DNA from: Anaerolineae bacterium
GTDB taxonomy: Bacteria; Chloroflexota; Anaerolineae; Aggregatilineales; Ch27
Direction: 5' to 3'
DNA length: 64,000 nucleotides
Assembly (NCBI GenBank): GCA_013178165.1
Contig: JABLXG010000010.1
Span: forward strand, 1-64,000
Each line of letters begins with the position of its first letter. Position 1 is the stretch's first letter. Shown here one piece after another: positions 8,688-18,113 of this stretch. Made by a program: the position numbers and the translations under genes. Under the pieces are notes generated by a model. The model did not search any database. It saw nothing but the letters and a program-made list of their open reading frames with translations, and was not told the origin of the DNA.

Positions 8688-10877
8688 TCAGTTGAGCGCG
8701 TCCAGGCGCAGGGTATACGTCGCTGGCTGGAGCGTGTAGTCGGTCATGCCGCTGATGATGATCACCGCCGGGTTATCCGGCGCCACCTCGACCGTCCACT
8801 CGCCAGCCTGCCCGCCGCCGGGCATCAGCAAGCGCTGCACGCGCAGCGGGCGACCGGTCACCAGCTCGACCAGGAATTCCTGCGGCAACGCATTGGTGAT
8901 GCGCGACCAGCCCTCGGCCAGCCAGTCCCCAACCAGCTCTGCATCGTCAGAGAAGCCCAGTTCCGGGATGGCGATGTCGTCCAGCAGCCAGCCGTTGCGG
9001 GTGAAAGCCTGATCGGTCACATACTCGAAGCGGATCAGGACTTCCCCGCCAGTGAACGGCGTCAGGTCGATCGTCTCCTGTACCCAGGCAGCTTCCGGGC
9101 GGATGCGCCGTTCCGGGTGCTCCCCCAGCGTAACCTGCAGGACGATCTCCTGGCCGCCGCGCCGGACAGTGACCGGCACAGTTTCCGCCGGACGGTAGCG
9201 GTTAAGCAGCGTCACCAGATCGGCGGAGGCGAGAGAGTCGCCACCGATAGCCAGCAGCTGATCGCCGGGCTGCATCCCCGCGGCTGCCGCGCCGCCGCCG
9301 GGCAGCAACCCGGTCACCAGGCCCGTGGCAGTGTCGAGCGTGATGCCGAGGAAGGGGGCGGGGCGTATTTCCGTCCCGCCAGCGCTGTAACCGGTGATGC
9401 CGGGGGCAAAGGCGCGGTGATTGGGGTCTTCCCGCGTGGTGGCAGAAGTGGTCAACGGCGTCCAGGTACGACCGCCATCCGTTGAGGCGCTGACATACCC
9501 GTAGTCCCAGAACGGCTCCATCTCGTACCAGGTCCAGTACGTCAGGGTGGCCCTGTCCAGACCGCTGAGGTCAAAGGCGCGGGTCAGGCGCGGGTTGCTC
9601 TGGTCAGAACGGTTGGCCCAGTACATGTACTCGCCGCTGTGGGCAGTCGTCGGGACGATGCTGACCGTCCGGTTGCCGCTGAAGCTCAGGCGCAGCGTCT
9701 GCGGGGAGGCGCTTTCCAGCAGGAAGTAATCCGCCCCATGCTGGTTAACCGGGCGATCCTGCAGGAGGGCCGGATAAACGTTCACCCGCCCGGTCAACGC
9801 AGCGCGGCCTCCGGCCAGGTCTATACGGCGGTAACCAAAGCGCCCATCCAGCAGAGTCGGGTTGTTCAGCAGGTTGGCCACCAGCCAGTCGGCGAAGACA
9901 TCGGCGAAGGTGATCGCCCCGCCCGTCTGCGGGTCAGTCGCACCCAGCGCTGCCAGGGTGCGATCGATCCCGGCGATGCCGTCCGCCGGCTCCCCAGCGT
10001 GCAGGCGCACAAAGTCCGGGCCAAAGCGCTCCTCCAGGTAGGCGAAGAACAGCGCCGCCGCGCCGTAGTAAGGGGAGGGCTGGTCGATATCCCAGGCATT
10101 CAACTGAACGCCGGGAGCAGCCAGATAGCGCTGGATGGCCTGCGTGCGTGGCCCAACCGTCAGGAAAGCACCCAGTTCGGCGGTTCCCTCGGTGACCCAG
10201 GTCTGCTCGTTTTCGTCCCGGTTCTTCTGGATCATGTGGACGAATTCGTGGGCCAGCACGTACAGGTAAGACGACGAGTCGAAGGGCACGTTATCCGCAG
10301 CAATCACAAACATTTCATGCTCGTTGCTGGAGGCGAAGATTTGCTGCGGGTAGACGCTGGTGTCGTTGAAATAGCCGCCGACCGTCTCGCCGATGTTGGT
10401 GGCATGCAGGATGTAGATGTGCGGATCCCCGTCGATGCCCGGCGAATCTTCATTGCCAAAGAGGGTGCGCACCGCTGGAAATAGGCGATTGTCCAGGAAA
10501 GCGGCCACCTCGGCCAGCAGGTCAGCGTCATAGGGCACGCCCACTTCCACCCACAGGTAAACTCCGGGGGTAGCAGCGGCCAGTTCCGCTTCGACGGGAG
10601 TGATGACGAACGTGTCGTTGTTGCCCACAAAGAAGGTTTCCCGGTCGCCGGGGGCATAGGCGGGGGCGGGCGGAATCGAGATCTGCGCAGCGCCGATCAG
10701 CCCGCCAAGCCGTTCGGCCAGGTCAGGTGCATCCCTGATGGGGATGCTAACCTCCTGCAGGGTACGCAGCGTCTGCAGGCTGCTGTTGCCGCCCTGCGCC
10801 GCAGCGGGCACCGCCGCCAGCAACAGGACAGCCAGGACGATCGTGATATGGTGCAAGAATACCCGTAAACTGTTCAC
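8688..10877 (-). CDS. Secreted zinc metalloprotease with PDZ domain
   Basis: A 729-residue exported protein. A signal peptide (ITIVLAVLLLAAVPAAAQ) covers residues ~10-28. The gluzincin motif HEFVH is at 210-214, and the likely third zinc ligand Glu230 lies in WVTEGTAELGAF. The middle region carries aromatic beta-sandwich stretches like those of immune-inhibitor-A-type (M6) proteases. A PDZ domain (LLPGGGAAAAGMQPGDQLLA) sits near 490-570, followed by another beta domain. The start codon is GTG. It probably digests extracellular protein or processes surface proteins. A PDZ inserted between beta domains is uncommon for this class. Confidence 0.8.
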   Translation of the reverse strand: MNSLRVFLHHITIVLAVLLLAAVPAAAQGGNSSLQTLRTLQEVSIPIRDAPDLAERLGGLIGAAQISIPPAPAYAPGDRETFFVGNNDTFVITPVEAELAAATPGVYLWVEVGVPYDADLLAEVAAFLDNRLFPAVRTLFGNEDSPGIDGDPHIYILHATNIGETVGGYFNDTSVYPQQIFASSNEHEMFVIAADNVPFDSSSYLYVLAHEFVHMIQKNRDENEQTWVTEGTAELGAFLTVGPRTQAIQRYLAAPGVQLNAWDIDQPSPYYGAAALFFAYLEERFGPDFVRLHAGEPADGIAGIDRTLAALGATDPQTGGAITFADVFADWLVANLLNNPTLLDGRFGYRRIDLAGGRAALTGRVNVYPALLQDRPVNQHGADYFLLESASPQTLRLSFSGNRTVSIVPTTAHSGEYMYWANRSDQSNPRLTRAFDLSGLDRATLTYWTWYEMEPFWDYGYVSASTDGGRTWTPLTTSATTREDPNHRAFAPGITGYSAGGTEIRPAPFLGITLDTATGLVTGLLPGGGAAAAGMQPGDQLLAIGGDSLASADLVTLLNRYRPAETVPVTVRRGGQEIVLQVTLGEHPERRIRPEAAWVQETIDLTPFTGGEVLIRFEYVTDQAFTRNGWLLDDIAIPELGFSDDAELVGDWLAEGWSRITNALPQEFLVELVTGRPLRVQRLLMPGGGQAGEWTVEVAPDNPAVIIISGMTDYTLQPATYTLRLDALN

Positions 10878-11061
10878 CGCCCTGCCCCATGCTCAATCTG
10901 CCCCCATGATAACACGATACGAAGAATCCAAAAACAATACGGCGATGCAACTCGTTCCTGCTTTGTAGCATGGCGAGTCAGTTGCCGCCCGGACTCACGC
11001 CTCTGATCTCCTGTTTCCTTTTTGGCCCGCCGGGGGCTGCCCGCTGGCGCCGCCGGTAGGG

Positions 11062-11067
11062 TATAAT
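11062..11067 (+). promoter_or_regulatory. Candidate -10 box for the fusion gene
   Basis: TATAAT lies 46 bases before the chosen start. No convincing -35 is seen at the usual spacing. Confidence 0.45.
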
Positions 11068-11112
11068 CCCGGCGCTTGCGCCACCTGCCGCCCACCTATG
11101 AGGTGTGTTTTT

Positions 11113-14100
11113 ATGCGCCGCCGTGCGCCTGACCTGCTGATCATCCTGTTGCTCCTGTTACTGCCGCTGATCTATTATGCGCCGGTTACGCTGGGCGACC
11201 GCACCCTGCTGCCCGCCGACAACCTCTATCAGTGGCAGCCTTTCCGCGCCTACCGGGAGGTCGTCCGCGCTCCTGAGGTGACGCACAACGCCCTGCTCTC
11301 CGACCTGATCCTGGAGAATTACGTCTGGAAGCAGTTCATCCGGGAAAGCATCGCCAACCGCGAGTTGCCGCTGTGGAACCCGCACCTGTTCGCCGGCGTG
11401 CCCTTCCTGGCAGCGGGTCAGCACAGCGCCCTCTACCCGCTCAGTCTGCTGCATTACATCCTGCCGCTGGAATCGTCGTACGGCTGGTACGCCGTGATCC
11501 AGCTATGGATCGCCGGTCTGACCATGCTGGCGCTGGCGCGTGGGCTGGGCCAGGGGCGGATCGGCGCGACGGTCGCGGCGGTGAGCTGGCAGCTCAGCGG
11601 CTTTTTCCTAGTCAGCACGGTTTTCCCGATGATCCAGAGCGCAGCGGCCTGGCTGCCCCTGTTGATTCTGATGATCGAGTACGTGGTCCGCAGCCAGCCG
11701 CTGTTCAACCGCCCGGCCACGCTGCCCTGGGCAGCCGCCGGAGCCGTGACGCTGGCCCTGGTCATCTACGCCGGACATGTGGAGATCACGTACTACACGC
11801 TGCTGGTGATGGCCTTTTACGCGGCCTGGCGGCTGCTGGCCGGATGGTGGGCGACCCGGCGGGAAGGCGGGGCAACCGGCTGGCTGCTGCGGCGCGGGAC
11901 CTGGCTGGTGGCCATGGTCGGGGCGGGCTTGCTGCTCGGCGCGGCGCAGATCGTCCCTCTGATTGAGCTGGTCAGCCGAAACTTCCGGGAAGGCTCGGCC
12001 ACGCTGGAGCAAATCCTCGGCTGGGCTTACCCCAAGCGGCAGCTGCTGGCCTTTCTGATGCCCAACTTTTTTGGCAACCCGGCCCACCACGCCTACTTCG
12101 ATGTGTTCAGCCGCCAGATGGTCCCGGTCAGCGTCAACGCCCTGGGCCAGCCGATCACGGTTATTGACTGGGGGATCAAGAACTATGTCGAGGGCGGAGC
12201 GTACCTGGGCATCCTGCCGCTGGCGCTGGCCGCCTATGCGCTGGCGAGCGCCTGGCGGCGCGGTGCAGATCGTGATCTACCCGCCGGACGACCCTACCGG
12301 GCGATCTTCGCCGCGCTGGGGGCAATCGCCCTGACCTTTGTCTTCGGCCTGCCGACCTACGCCGTGCTCTACTACCTGCTGCCGGGCATTAACCAGCTGC
12401 ATAGCCCGTTCCGCTGGGTGTTCCCGCTGACACTGGCCGTCGCCGTACTGGCCGGGTTCGGCGCGGACGCGCTGGCGCGGCGGGTGGATAGCCGCCTGAC
12501 GCGCTGGTTCGGGTGGGGGCTGACCGGCGCGGGCGGGCTGACCCTGCTGGGGCTGGCGGGCAGCTATGGTTTCTATCCGCAGCTTGAGCCGCTGATCGAC
12601 CGGGCGCTGCGCTCGCTGGCCCTGGCGGAAAACGCCTTCGCTGACGCGCGGATGTTCTACAGCTACCAGTTCACTAACGTCCTGTTGCTGGGTGTGTTCC
12701 TGCTGCTGGCTGGCGGGATGTTCCTGCTCAACCAGCGAGCGTGGGCGTTGCCGCCGCGTCGGGGATGGTTGCCGCTCTGGGCGGTGCTGGCGGTGATTGT
12801 CGTCGCCCTCGACCTGCTGATCGCCTCGGCGGGCTTCAACCCGGCGGCGGATCCCGCCCTGCTGGACTTCACGCCGCCCGCCTTCCAGTGGCTGCGGGGC
12901 AAGTATGCGGAGGAAGGGTCGTTCCGGATCACCACCCTGGACGCGCCGGGGGCCAATACCGCCAACGCCAACATCCCCTGGATGTTCGGGCTGGAGGACG
13001 TGCGCGGCTATGACAGCATCATCCCCCGCCAGTACACAGACTATATGCGCCTGATCTCGCCGCAATTCCAGCTGGAATACAACCGCGTCGCGCCCCTGAC
13101 AACCGATTACCTCCCAGCCCTTGACTCCCCCCTGCTGGATATGCTCAACGTGCGCTACATCATGACCGAGAGCACGATCGAGAATCCGATCTACCGCCTG
13201 GTCTATGAAGACGAAGCGGTACGCATCTACGAGAACACGCACGTCATGCCCCGCGCCTACACCCTGCCCGTGCGGGCAACGCTGACCTATGACTCCCTGG
13301 CGGGCTTTCAGGAGTTGCTGAACACGCCGGGAATCGACCTGCACCGTGCCGTGCTGCGCTACGACCCGGCGCAGCCGACTTCTGCCGCGGGCGCATTGCT
13401 GGACGCCGATCCCGTCCCGCAGGTGATCACCACCTACCGGGGACTGACTGTCCTGATCGACGCGACGATCAGCGAGCCGTCATGGCTGGTGCTGGCTGAC
13501 AGCTACTTCGAGGGCTGGCGGGCCTTCATCCGTCCCGCCGGGGCAGACGACGACTACGAGCAGGAGCTGCCGGTGATGCTGGTCAACGGCAACTTCCGCG
13601 CCGTGCAGATCGATCCGGCAGCGCTGGCGGAACACTACGCGGAGGCGGCGACCTCCGGCACAGTGACGCTCTCCAATACGTGGACGGTGCGCTTCCGCTA
13701 CAGCCCGGCTTCGTTCCAGATCGGCGCATTTCTCAGCTTCATCACCGGGGCGGCGATCGCTTTTGCTGCGGGGGTCTGGCTGTGGCGGACGTTCTACCGG
13801 AGCAGCGATGAGGAGGCTGGCACGGTGCAACGCCTGGCCAAAAACAGCGCCGTGCCCATCCTGATGAACTTGTTCAACAAAGGCATCGATTTCGCCTTCG
13901 CCTTCATCATGCTTCGCGTGCTGGGGCCGGAGAACGCGGGTATCTACTACTACGCCGTGGTCGTCTTCGGCTGGTTCGACATCCTGACCAACTTCGGCCT
14001 GAACACCTACCTGACACGGGAGGTTGCCCGCCGCCATGAGCAGGCCGGGCGCTACCTGCTCAATACCAGCCTGCTGCGGATCGGGCTGGCCGCGCTGGGC

Positions 14101-15351
14101 GTGCCGCTGCTGATTGGCTTCCTGGCAACCCGCCAGGCGACGGTCACGCCGCCGCTGACGCCGGTCGCCATCGGCGCGATTGTCCTGCTGTACATCGGCT
14201 TGCTGCCTAACAGCCTGAGCACCGGCCTGAGCGCGTTGTTTTACGCCTTCGAGAAGGCCGAATACCCGGCGGCCATCGCCACTGTCAGCACATTCTCCAA
14301 GGCCGTGCTGGGGCTGCTGGCGCTGGTGGCCGGGTGGGGCGTAGTGGGTCTGGCCGGGGTGAGCATTATCACCAACCTGATCACGCTGGGGCTGATGCTG
14401 TGGCTGGCCAGGCCATTGCTTGGCCCGCGCCGGGAAATGGCCGGTCTGCAGGTCGAGCGCAGCCTGATCCGCCATATGCTCGGCGAATCCTGGCCGCTGA
14501 TGATCAACCACCTGCTGGCAACAATCTTCTACAAGATCGACGTGATTCTGATGGAGGCGATCAACGGGGCGACAGTCGTCGGCTGGTATAGCACCGCTTA
14601 CAAGTGGCTGGACGCCCTGCAGGTCATCCCGGCCTTCCTTTCGGCGGCGTTGCTGCCGGTCATGAGCCGCCAGGCGCAGGAAGACCCACCCGCGCTGGTG
14701 CGCAGCTACCGGCTGGCGGTTAAACTGCTGGTGCTGGTCGCCCTGCCGGTGGCGGTGGCCACGACCTTCGTGGCGGGTGCACTGGTGTTGTTCCTGGGCG
14801 GGGAGGAGTACCTGCCCGACGGGGCGGTGGCGCTGCAGATCATGGTGTGGAGCATCCCGCTGGGTTGGATCAACAGCGTGACGCAATATGTGCTGATTGC
14901 GCTTGATCGCCAGCGACTGCTGACGCGGGCCTTCATTATGGCGGTGGCGGTCAACATCACCGCCAACCTGATCCTGCTGCCGCTCTACAGTTACCGGGCG
15001 GCAGCCGTGATCCACATCATCAGCGAGGGATTGCTGCTGGCGCTGTTTTTGGGGATGCTGCGCCCGGCGCTGCGGGAGCACATCCCCGCTGATGCCACAG
15101 CGCGAACGGTGGCGCTGCCCCGTCTGCTGGGGCGTCCGGCGCTGGCAGCGGCACTGATGTTCAGCGTGATGGCGGTATTATGGGGCGTGAATGGTCCATT
15201 GGCGCTGGCGGCAGGAGTCGGGGTCTATGCGGGGACGTTGATCGCGCTGCCGCCGTTTGACGCCGGGGAACGGGCGCAGCTACGCCCTTTGCTGCCCGGC
15301 CAGCGGCAACAGGCCAGACCGACCGCGGCAGAGAGTATCCCTGGCGAATAG
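11113..15351 (+). CDS. YfhO-type membrane protein fused to flippase
   Basis: A single uninterrupted 1413-residue reading frame. Residues ~1-890 resemble YfhO-family membrane proteins: an N-terminal helix, then RELPLWNPHLFAGVPFL, many hydrophobic helices and a soluble beta-rich segment ending near FRIRYSP-like strands. After one further helix, residues ~900-1413 form a polysaccharide flippase (RfbX/PolySacc_synt type) with ~12-14 helices, opening VQRLAKNSAVPILMNLFNKG. The fusion suggests glycosyl transfer to a lipid-linked glycan coupled to its export. ATG 11113 has AGGTG 7 bases upstream; ATG 11098 is an alternative. Neither junction nor flippase shows frame damage. Confidence 0.8.
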   Translation: MRRRAPDLLIILLLLLLPLIYYAPVTLGDRTLLPADNLYQWQPFRAYREVVRAPEVTHNALLSDLILENYVWKQFIRESIANRELPLWNPHLFAGVPFLAAGQHSALYPLSLLHYILPLESSYGWYAVIQLWIAGLTMLALARGLGQGRIGATVAAVSWQLSGFFLVSTVFPMIQSAAAWLPLLILMIEYVVRSQPLFNRPATLPWAAAGAVTLALVIYAGHVEITYYTLLVMAFYAAWRLLAGWWATRREGGATGWLLRRGTWLVAMVGAGLLLGAAQIVPLIELVSRNFREGSATLEQILGWAYPKRQLLAFLMPNFFGNPAHHAYFDVFSRQMVPVSVNALGQPITVIDWGIKNYVEGGAYLGILPLALAAYALASAWRRGADRDLPAGRPYRAIFAALGAIALTFVFGLPTYAVLYYLLPGINQLHSPFRWVFPLTLAVAVLAGFGADALARRVDSRLTRWFGWGLTGAGGLTLLGLAGSYGFYPQLEPLIDRALRSLALAENAFADARMFYSYQFTNVLLLGVFLLLAGGMFLLNQRAWALPPRRGWLPLWAVLAVIVVALDLLIASAGFNPAADPALLDFTPPAFQWLRGKYAEEGSFRITTLDAPGANTANANIPWMFGLEDVRGYDSIIPRQYTDYMRLISPQFQLEYNRVAPLTTDYLPALDSPLLDMLNVRYIMTESTIENPIYRLVYEDEAVRIYENTHVMPRAYTLPVRATLTYDSLAGFQELLNTPGIDLHRAVLRYDPAQPTSAAGALLDADPVPQVITTYRGLTVLIDATISEPSWLVLADSYFEGWRAFIRPAGADDDYEQELPVMLVNGNFRAVQIDPAALAEHYAEAATSGTVTLSNTWTVRFRYSPASFQIGAFLSFITGAAIAFAAGVWLWRTFYRSSDEEAGTVQRLAKNSAVPILMNLFNKGIDFAFAFIMLRVLGPENAGIYYYAVVVFGWFDILTNFGLNTYLTREVARRHEQAGRYLLNTSLLRIGLAALGVPLLIGFLATRQATVTPPLTPVAIGAIVLLYIGLLPNSLSTGLSALFYAFEKAEYPAAIATVSTFSKAVLGLLALVAGWGVVGLAGVSIITNLITLGLMLWLARPLLGPRREMAGLQVERSLIRHMLGESWPLMINHLLATIFYKIDVILMEAINGATVVGWYSTAYKWLDALQVIPAFLSAALLPVMSRQAQEDPPALVRSYRLAVKLLVLVALPVAVATTFVAGALVLFLGGEEYLPDGAVALQIMVWSIPLGWINSVTQYVLIALDRQRLLTRAFIMAVAVNITANLILLPLYSYRAAAVIHIISEGLLLALFLGMLRPALREHIPADATARTVALPRLLGRPALAAALMFSVMAVLWGVNGPLALAAGVGVYAGTLIALPPFDAGERAQLRPLLPGQRQQARPTAAESIPGE

Positions 15352-15374
15352 GCAAAAGGCTACCGGAGCAACCG

Positions 15375-15725
15375 TCAGTTGACGTCGACGACCTTGAACG
15401 TGTACTTGTCCGCATGGCGGACGGTCGTCAGCTTCAACCCCAGGCGCGGATCGCGCAGCAACTGGCGGACGAACGGATTGCTCATCACGCGCATGGTCAC
15501 CTGCTGGTCGCCCCGGATCAGCGTGACCCGGTAGATATTGATGAAGCGCGCCTCGCCGAACCAGTGTGTTTCCACCAGCACCTCTTCCCCCAGCCCCCAG
15601 CCTTCCTGCAAGCAGCGGGCGAGTTGATCGCCGCTGGCGTACCGCTGGGAAGGTGACCAATAGCGGAACTGGCTGGGATCGGCGCTGGTGTATTCGTAAT
15701 TCGACAACACATTCCGCACCTGCAT
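15375..15725 (-). CDS. Hypothetical protein, 116 residues
   Basis: A soluble, mostly beta protein rich in charged residues (VLVETHWFGEARFINIYRVT, then LKLTTVRHADKYTFKVVDVN). It shows no signal peptide, helix-turn-helix or known motif. AAAGGAG lies 7 bases before the ATG, so it is probably translated. It lies downstream of ftsH on the same strand, 246 bases away. Function not recognised. Confidence 0.65.
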   Translation of the reverse strand: MQVRNVLSNYEYTSADPSQFRYWSPSQRYASGDQLARCLQEGWGLGEEVLVETHWFGEARFINIYRVTLIRGDQQVTMRVMSNPFVRQLLRDPRLGLKLTTVRHADKYTFKVVDVN

Positions 15726-15801
15726 CGTAACACTCCTTTGAAAACGCTAAAACCAGGACTACATAGACACTCTCCGGGCCTGCCGCCCGATCGGCAATGG
15801 T

Positions 15802-15889
15802 TATAATGCCGACCTATTAAGGCAAGTTAAAGACCGCCCTAAAATCTGATGAAAGGTCTGTGAACCGGCTCACCACAACGGGAGCCGGT
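15802..15889 (+). other. Structured intergenic stretch after ftsH
   Basis: Between two minus-strand genes there is a TATAAT at 15802-15807 on the plus strand and, further on, a perfect 8-base inverted repeat ACCGGCTC/GAGCCGGT (15864-15871, 15882-15889). No uracil tract follows on either strand, so it is not a standard terminator. It may be a small RNA or an ftsH 3' structure. Confidence 0.3.
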
Positions 15890-15971
15890 CCCCGACGCCT
15901 GTGGTAACCGGGACGAACAGCCCAGCGCGTTGTTGTGCCCTCCTTCCAGCGCCACAAACCGGACGCCGACG

Positions 15972-17867
15972 CTAGGCGGCTTCAGGTTGTGAGGCGGTCG
16001 CTTGCTCCGGCAAGGTGGCTCCCAGCTCCTTCAGACGCTGCTGCAGGTAGGCGCCGTCCATATCTTCGGTTTCCAGCAATTCCTGCGCCAGGGTCTCCAG
16101 CACATGGCGATTGGTTTCCAGAATCCGGAGGGCACGGGCGTAATTCTCTTCGACGATGCGCTTAACTTCCTGGTCAACCACCCGCTGCACATCGGGGCCG
16201 GTCAGGGCCTGCTCGCCAAAGCCGGGCAGGAACGCCCCTGCTTCCCGCCTGACAACAGCAAACGGGCCGACCTGCTTGCTCATGCCAAATTCGGAAACCA
16301 TCCGCCGGGCCAGATCGGAGACGCGTTGCAGGTCATCCGCAGCGCCTGTAGAGGCTTGCCCGAAGATGACCGCCTCTGCCGCCCGACCGCCAAGCAAAAC
16401 TGCGATCCGGTCGTGCAGCTCAGCCTCGCTGAGCAGGTAGCGATCTTCAGCGGGGAGTTGCATGGTAACACCGAGAGCCGCAACCCCTCGCGGCACAATT
16501 GACACGCGGTGAACGGGATCAGCGCTAGGGAGCAGGCTGGCCACCAGGGCGTGCCCCATCTCGTGGCAGGCCACGATGCGGCGTTCGCGGTCACTCAGGG
16601 CGCGGTTCTGACGCTCCAGGCCCATCATGACCCGGTCGGCGGCGTTTTCAAAATCGATCATCTCCACTTTGTTAGCGCCCCGCCGGGCAGCCAGCAGGGC
16701 CGCCTCATTGACCAGGTTCTCCAGCTCCGCGCCGGCGAAGCCAGGCGTACGGGCGGCAATCACGTCCAGGTCGACGCGCTCATCCAGGACAATGTTCCGG
16801 GTATGAACTTCCAGGATGGCGCGTCTGCCCTTGCGATCCGGTTTGTCCACCACAATCTGCCGGTCAAAACGCCCCGGACGCAGCAGGGCAGGATCAAGGA
16901 CTTCCGGCCGGTTGGTGGCGGCCATGATGATCACGCCGGAGCGACTGTCAAAGCCGTCCATTTCTGAAAGCAGCTGGTTCAGGGTTTGCTCGCGTTCCTC
17001 ATGCGTAACGGGGGATTGCTGCCCGCCGCGTGCGCGCCCGATGGCATCAATCTCGTCGATGAAGATGATGCAAGGGGCTTTTTCGCGCGCCTGTTTGAAC
17101 AGGTCGCGCACCCTGGCCGCGCCCACCCCGACGAAAATCTCGATGAAATCGGAACCGGTCAGGCTGAAGAAAGGCACGCGGGCTTCCCCGGCCACCGCCC
17201 GCGCCAGCAGGGTCTTGCCCGTGCCCGGCGGTCCAACGAGTAGCACGCCCTTTGGCACCCGCCCACCAAGACGCTGATAACGTTCCGGTGACTTGAGAAA
17301 ATCTACAATCTCGCGTAACTCAGCGACGGCTTCATCCGCGCCCGCGACCTGATCAAAGGTGACATCCACACTCCCCTGATCCCAGACACGCGCGCGGTTA
17401 CTGCCAAACATCAATGCCTGATGCTGTCCTGGCAGGCGGTTGATCAGAAAGCGCCAGGCCAGCACCAGCACAATCACCGGCGCAACCCATGACAGCAGGG
17501 TCATCAGGAAGCCGGGTTCCTGCGGTTGAAGCCCGGCGAATTCGACACCGGCAGCCTGCAGCCGCTCCAGCAACTGCGAATCGTCCATATTGGGCAGACG
17601 CTGGACGGTGAACACCTGTTCCTGGCCGTTAACCGTTGTGAACCACAGGATGTCTTTGTCGCGGATGAGCACGCTGTTGACTTGCCCACTCTCAAGGGCA
17701 GCCAGGAATTCGCTATAGAGCCTGACCTCCGGCTCAAGGGGCGGGAACAGTAGCCATTGCACGCCAAGCCAGATGCCGATCGAGACCACCATATAAATGA
17801 GTGAGAAGATCCACTGGCGCCGTCTGTTCTCGCGTTGCAGTTTGTCGGCCTGTTCCTTTTCTTTCAT
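15972..17867 (-). CDS. ftsH: ATP-dependent zinc metalloprotease FtsH
   Basis: A 631-residue membrane-anchored AAA+ protease that degrades misfolded membrane and short-lived cytosolic proteins. Two transmembrane helices (around residues 20-42 and 120-140) flank a short extracytoplasmic domain. The AAA module shows GPPGTGKT (Walker A), [11 protein letters not shown] (Walker B), the pore loop [14 protein letters not shown] and [13 protein letters not shown] (arginine finger region). The protease has HEMGH in place of the usual HEAGH, with the third ligand in [17 protein letters not shown] precedes the ATG. Full length and intact. It stands alone, with AT-rich promoter-like sequence around 17990-18010. 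Confidence 0.95.
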   Translation of the reverse strand: MKEKEQADKLQRENRRRQWIFSLIYMVVSIGIWLGVQWLLFPPLEPEVRLYSEFLAALESGQVNSVLIRDKDILWFTTVNGQEQVFTVQRLPNMDDSQLLERLQAAGVEFAGLQPQEPGFLMTLLSWVAPVIVLVLAWRFLINRLPGQHQALMFGSNRARVWDQGSVDVTFDQVAGADEAVAELREIVDFLKSPERYQRLGGRVPKGVLLVGPPGTGKTLLARAVAGEARVPFFSLTGSDFIEIFVGVGAARVRDLFKQAREKAPCIIFIDEIDAIGRARGGQQSPVTHEEREQTLNQLLSEMDGFDSRSGVIIMAATNRPEVLDPALLRPGRFDRQIVVDKPDRKGRRAILEVHTRNIVLDERVDLDVIAARTPGFAGAELENLVNEAALLAARRGANKVEMIDFENAADRVMMGLERQNRALSDRERRIVACHEMGHALVASLLPSADPVHRVSIVPRGVAALGVTMQLPAEDRYLLSEAELHDRIAVLLGGRAAEAVIFGQASTGAADDLQRVSDLARRMVSEFGMSKQVGPFAVVRREAGAFLPGFGEQALTGPDVQRVVDQEVKRIVEENYARALRILETNRHVLETLAQELLETEDMDGAYLQQRLKELGATLPEQATASQPEAA

Positions 17868-18054
17868 CGTATCTTCCCCGGCTACACCCCAGTTGGCGGA
17901 AAGCTGCGCTCTTCACCAGCAGCTTTCACCCTGTTCCCGGTGAGCTATGGATCGCTATTGCACCTGCTATGGACAATCGCCAACAGCCACTTCCTTATAC
18001 AAAGTATACAAGATTTGCCAGGAGAAGGCGCAGGAAAACCCCTGGAGTAGATAG

Positions 18055-18091
18055 CAGGCGGCCCCGGATCGGGTAAATCCAGGGCCGCCTG
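18055..18091 (-). terminator. Hairpin terminator after LysM/M23 gene
   Basis: A perfect 10-base inverted repeat (CAGGCGGCCC / GGGCCGCCTG) with a 17-base loop just past the stop of the minus-strand LysM/M23 gene. The downstream tract is only weakly T-rich. Confidence 0.5.
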
Positions 18092-18113
18092 TGCATCTCA
18101 GATGACATCCAGC

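Noticed and set aside
13480-15081. 533-codon open frame antisense to the flippase half
   Set aside because: Composition is glutamine/histidine/arginine-rich, typical of the complement of a leucine/alanine-rich membrane gene.
15841-15860. CTGATGA resembling a hammerhead ribozyme core
   Set aside because: No GAAA partner or matching stems follow at the required distance.
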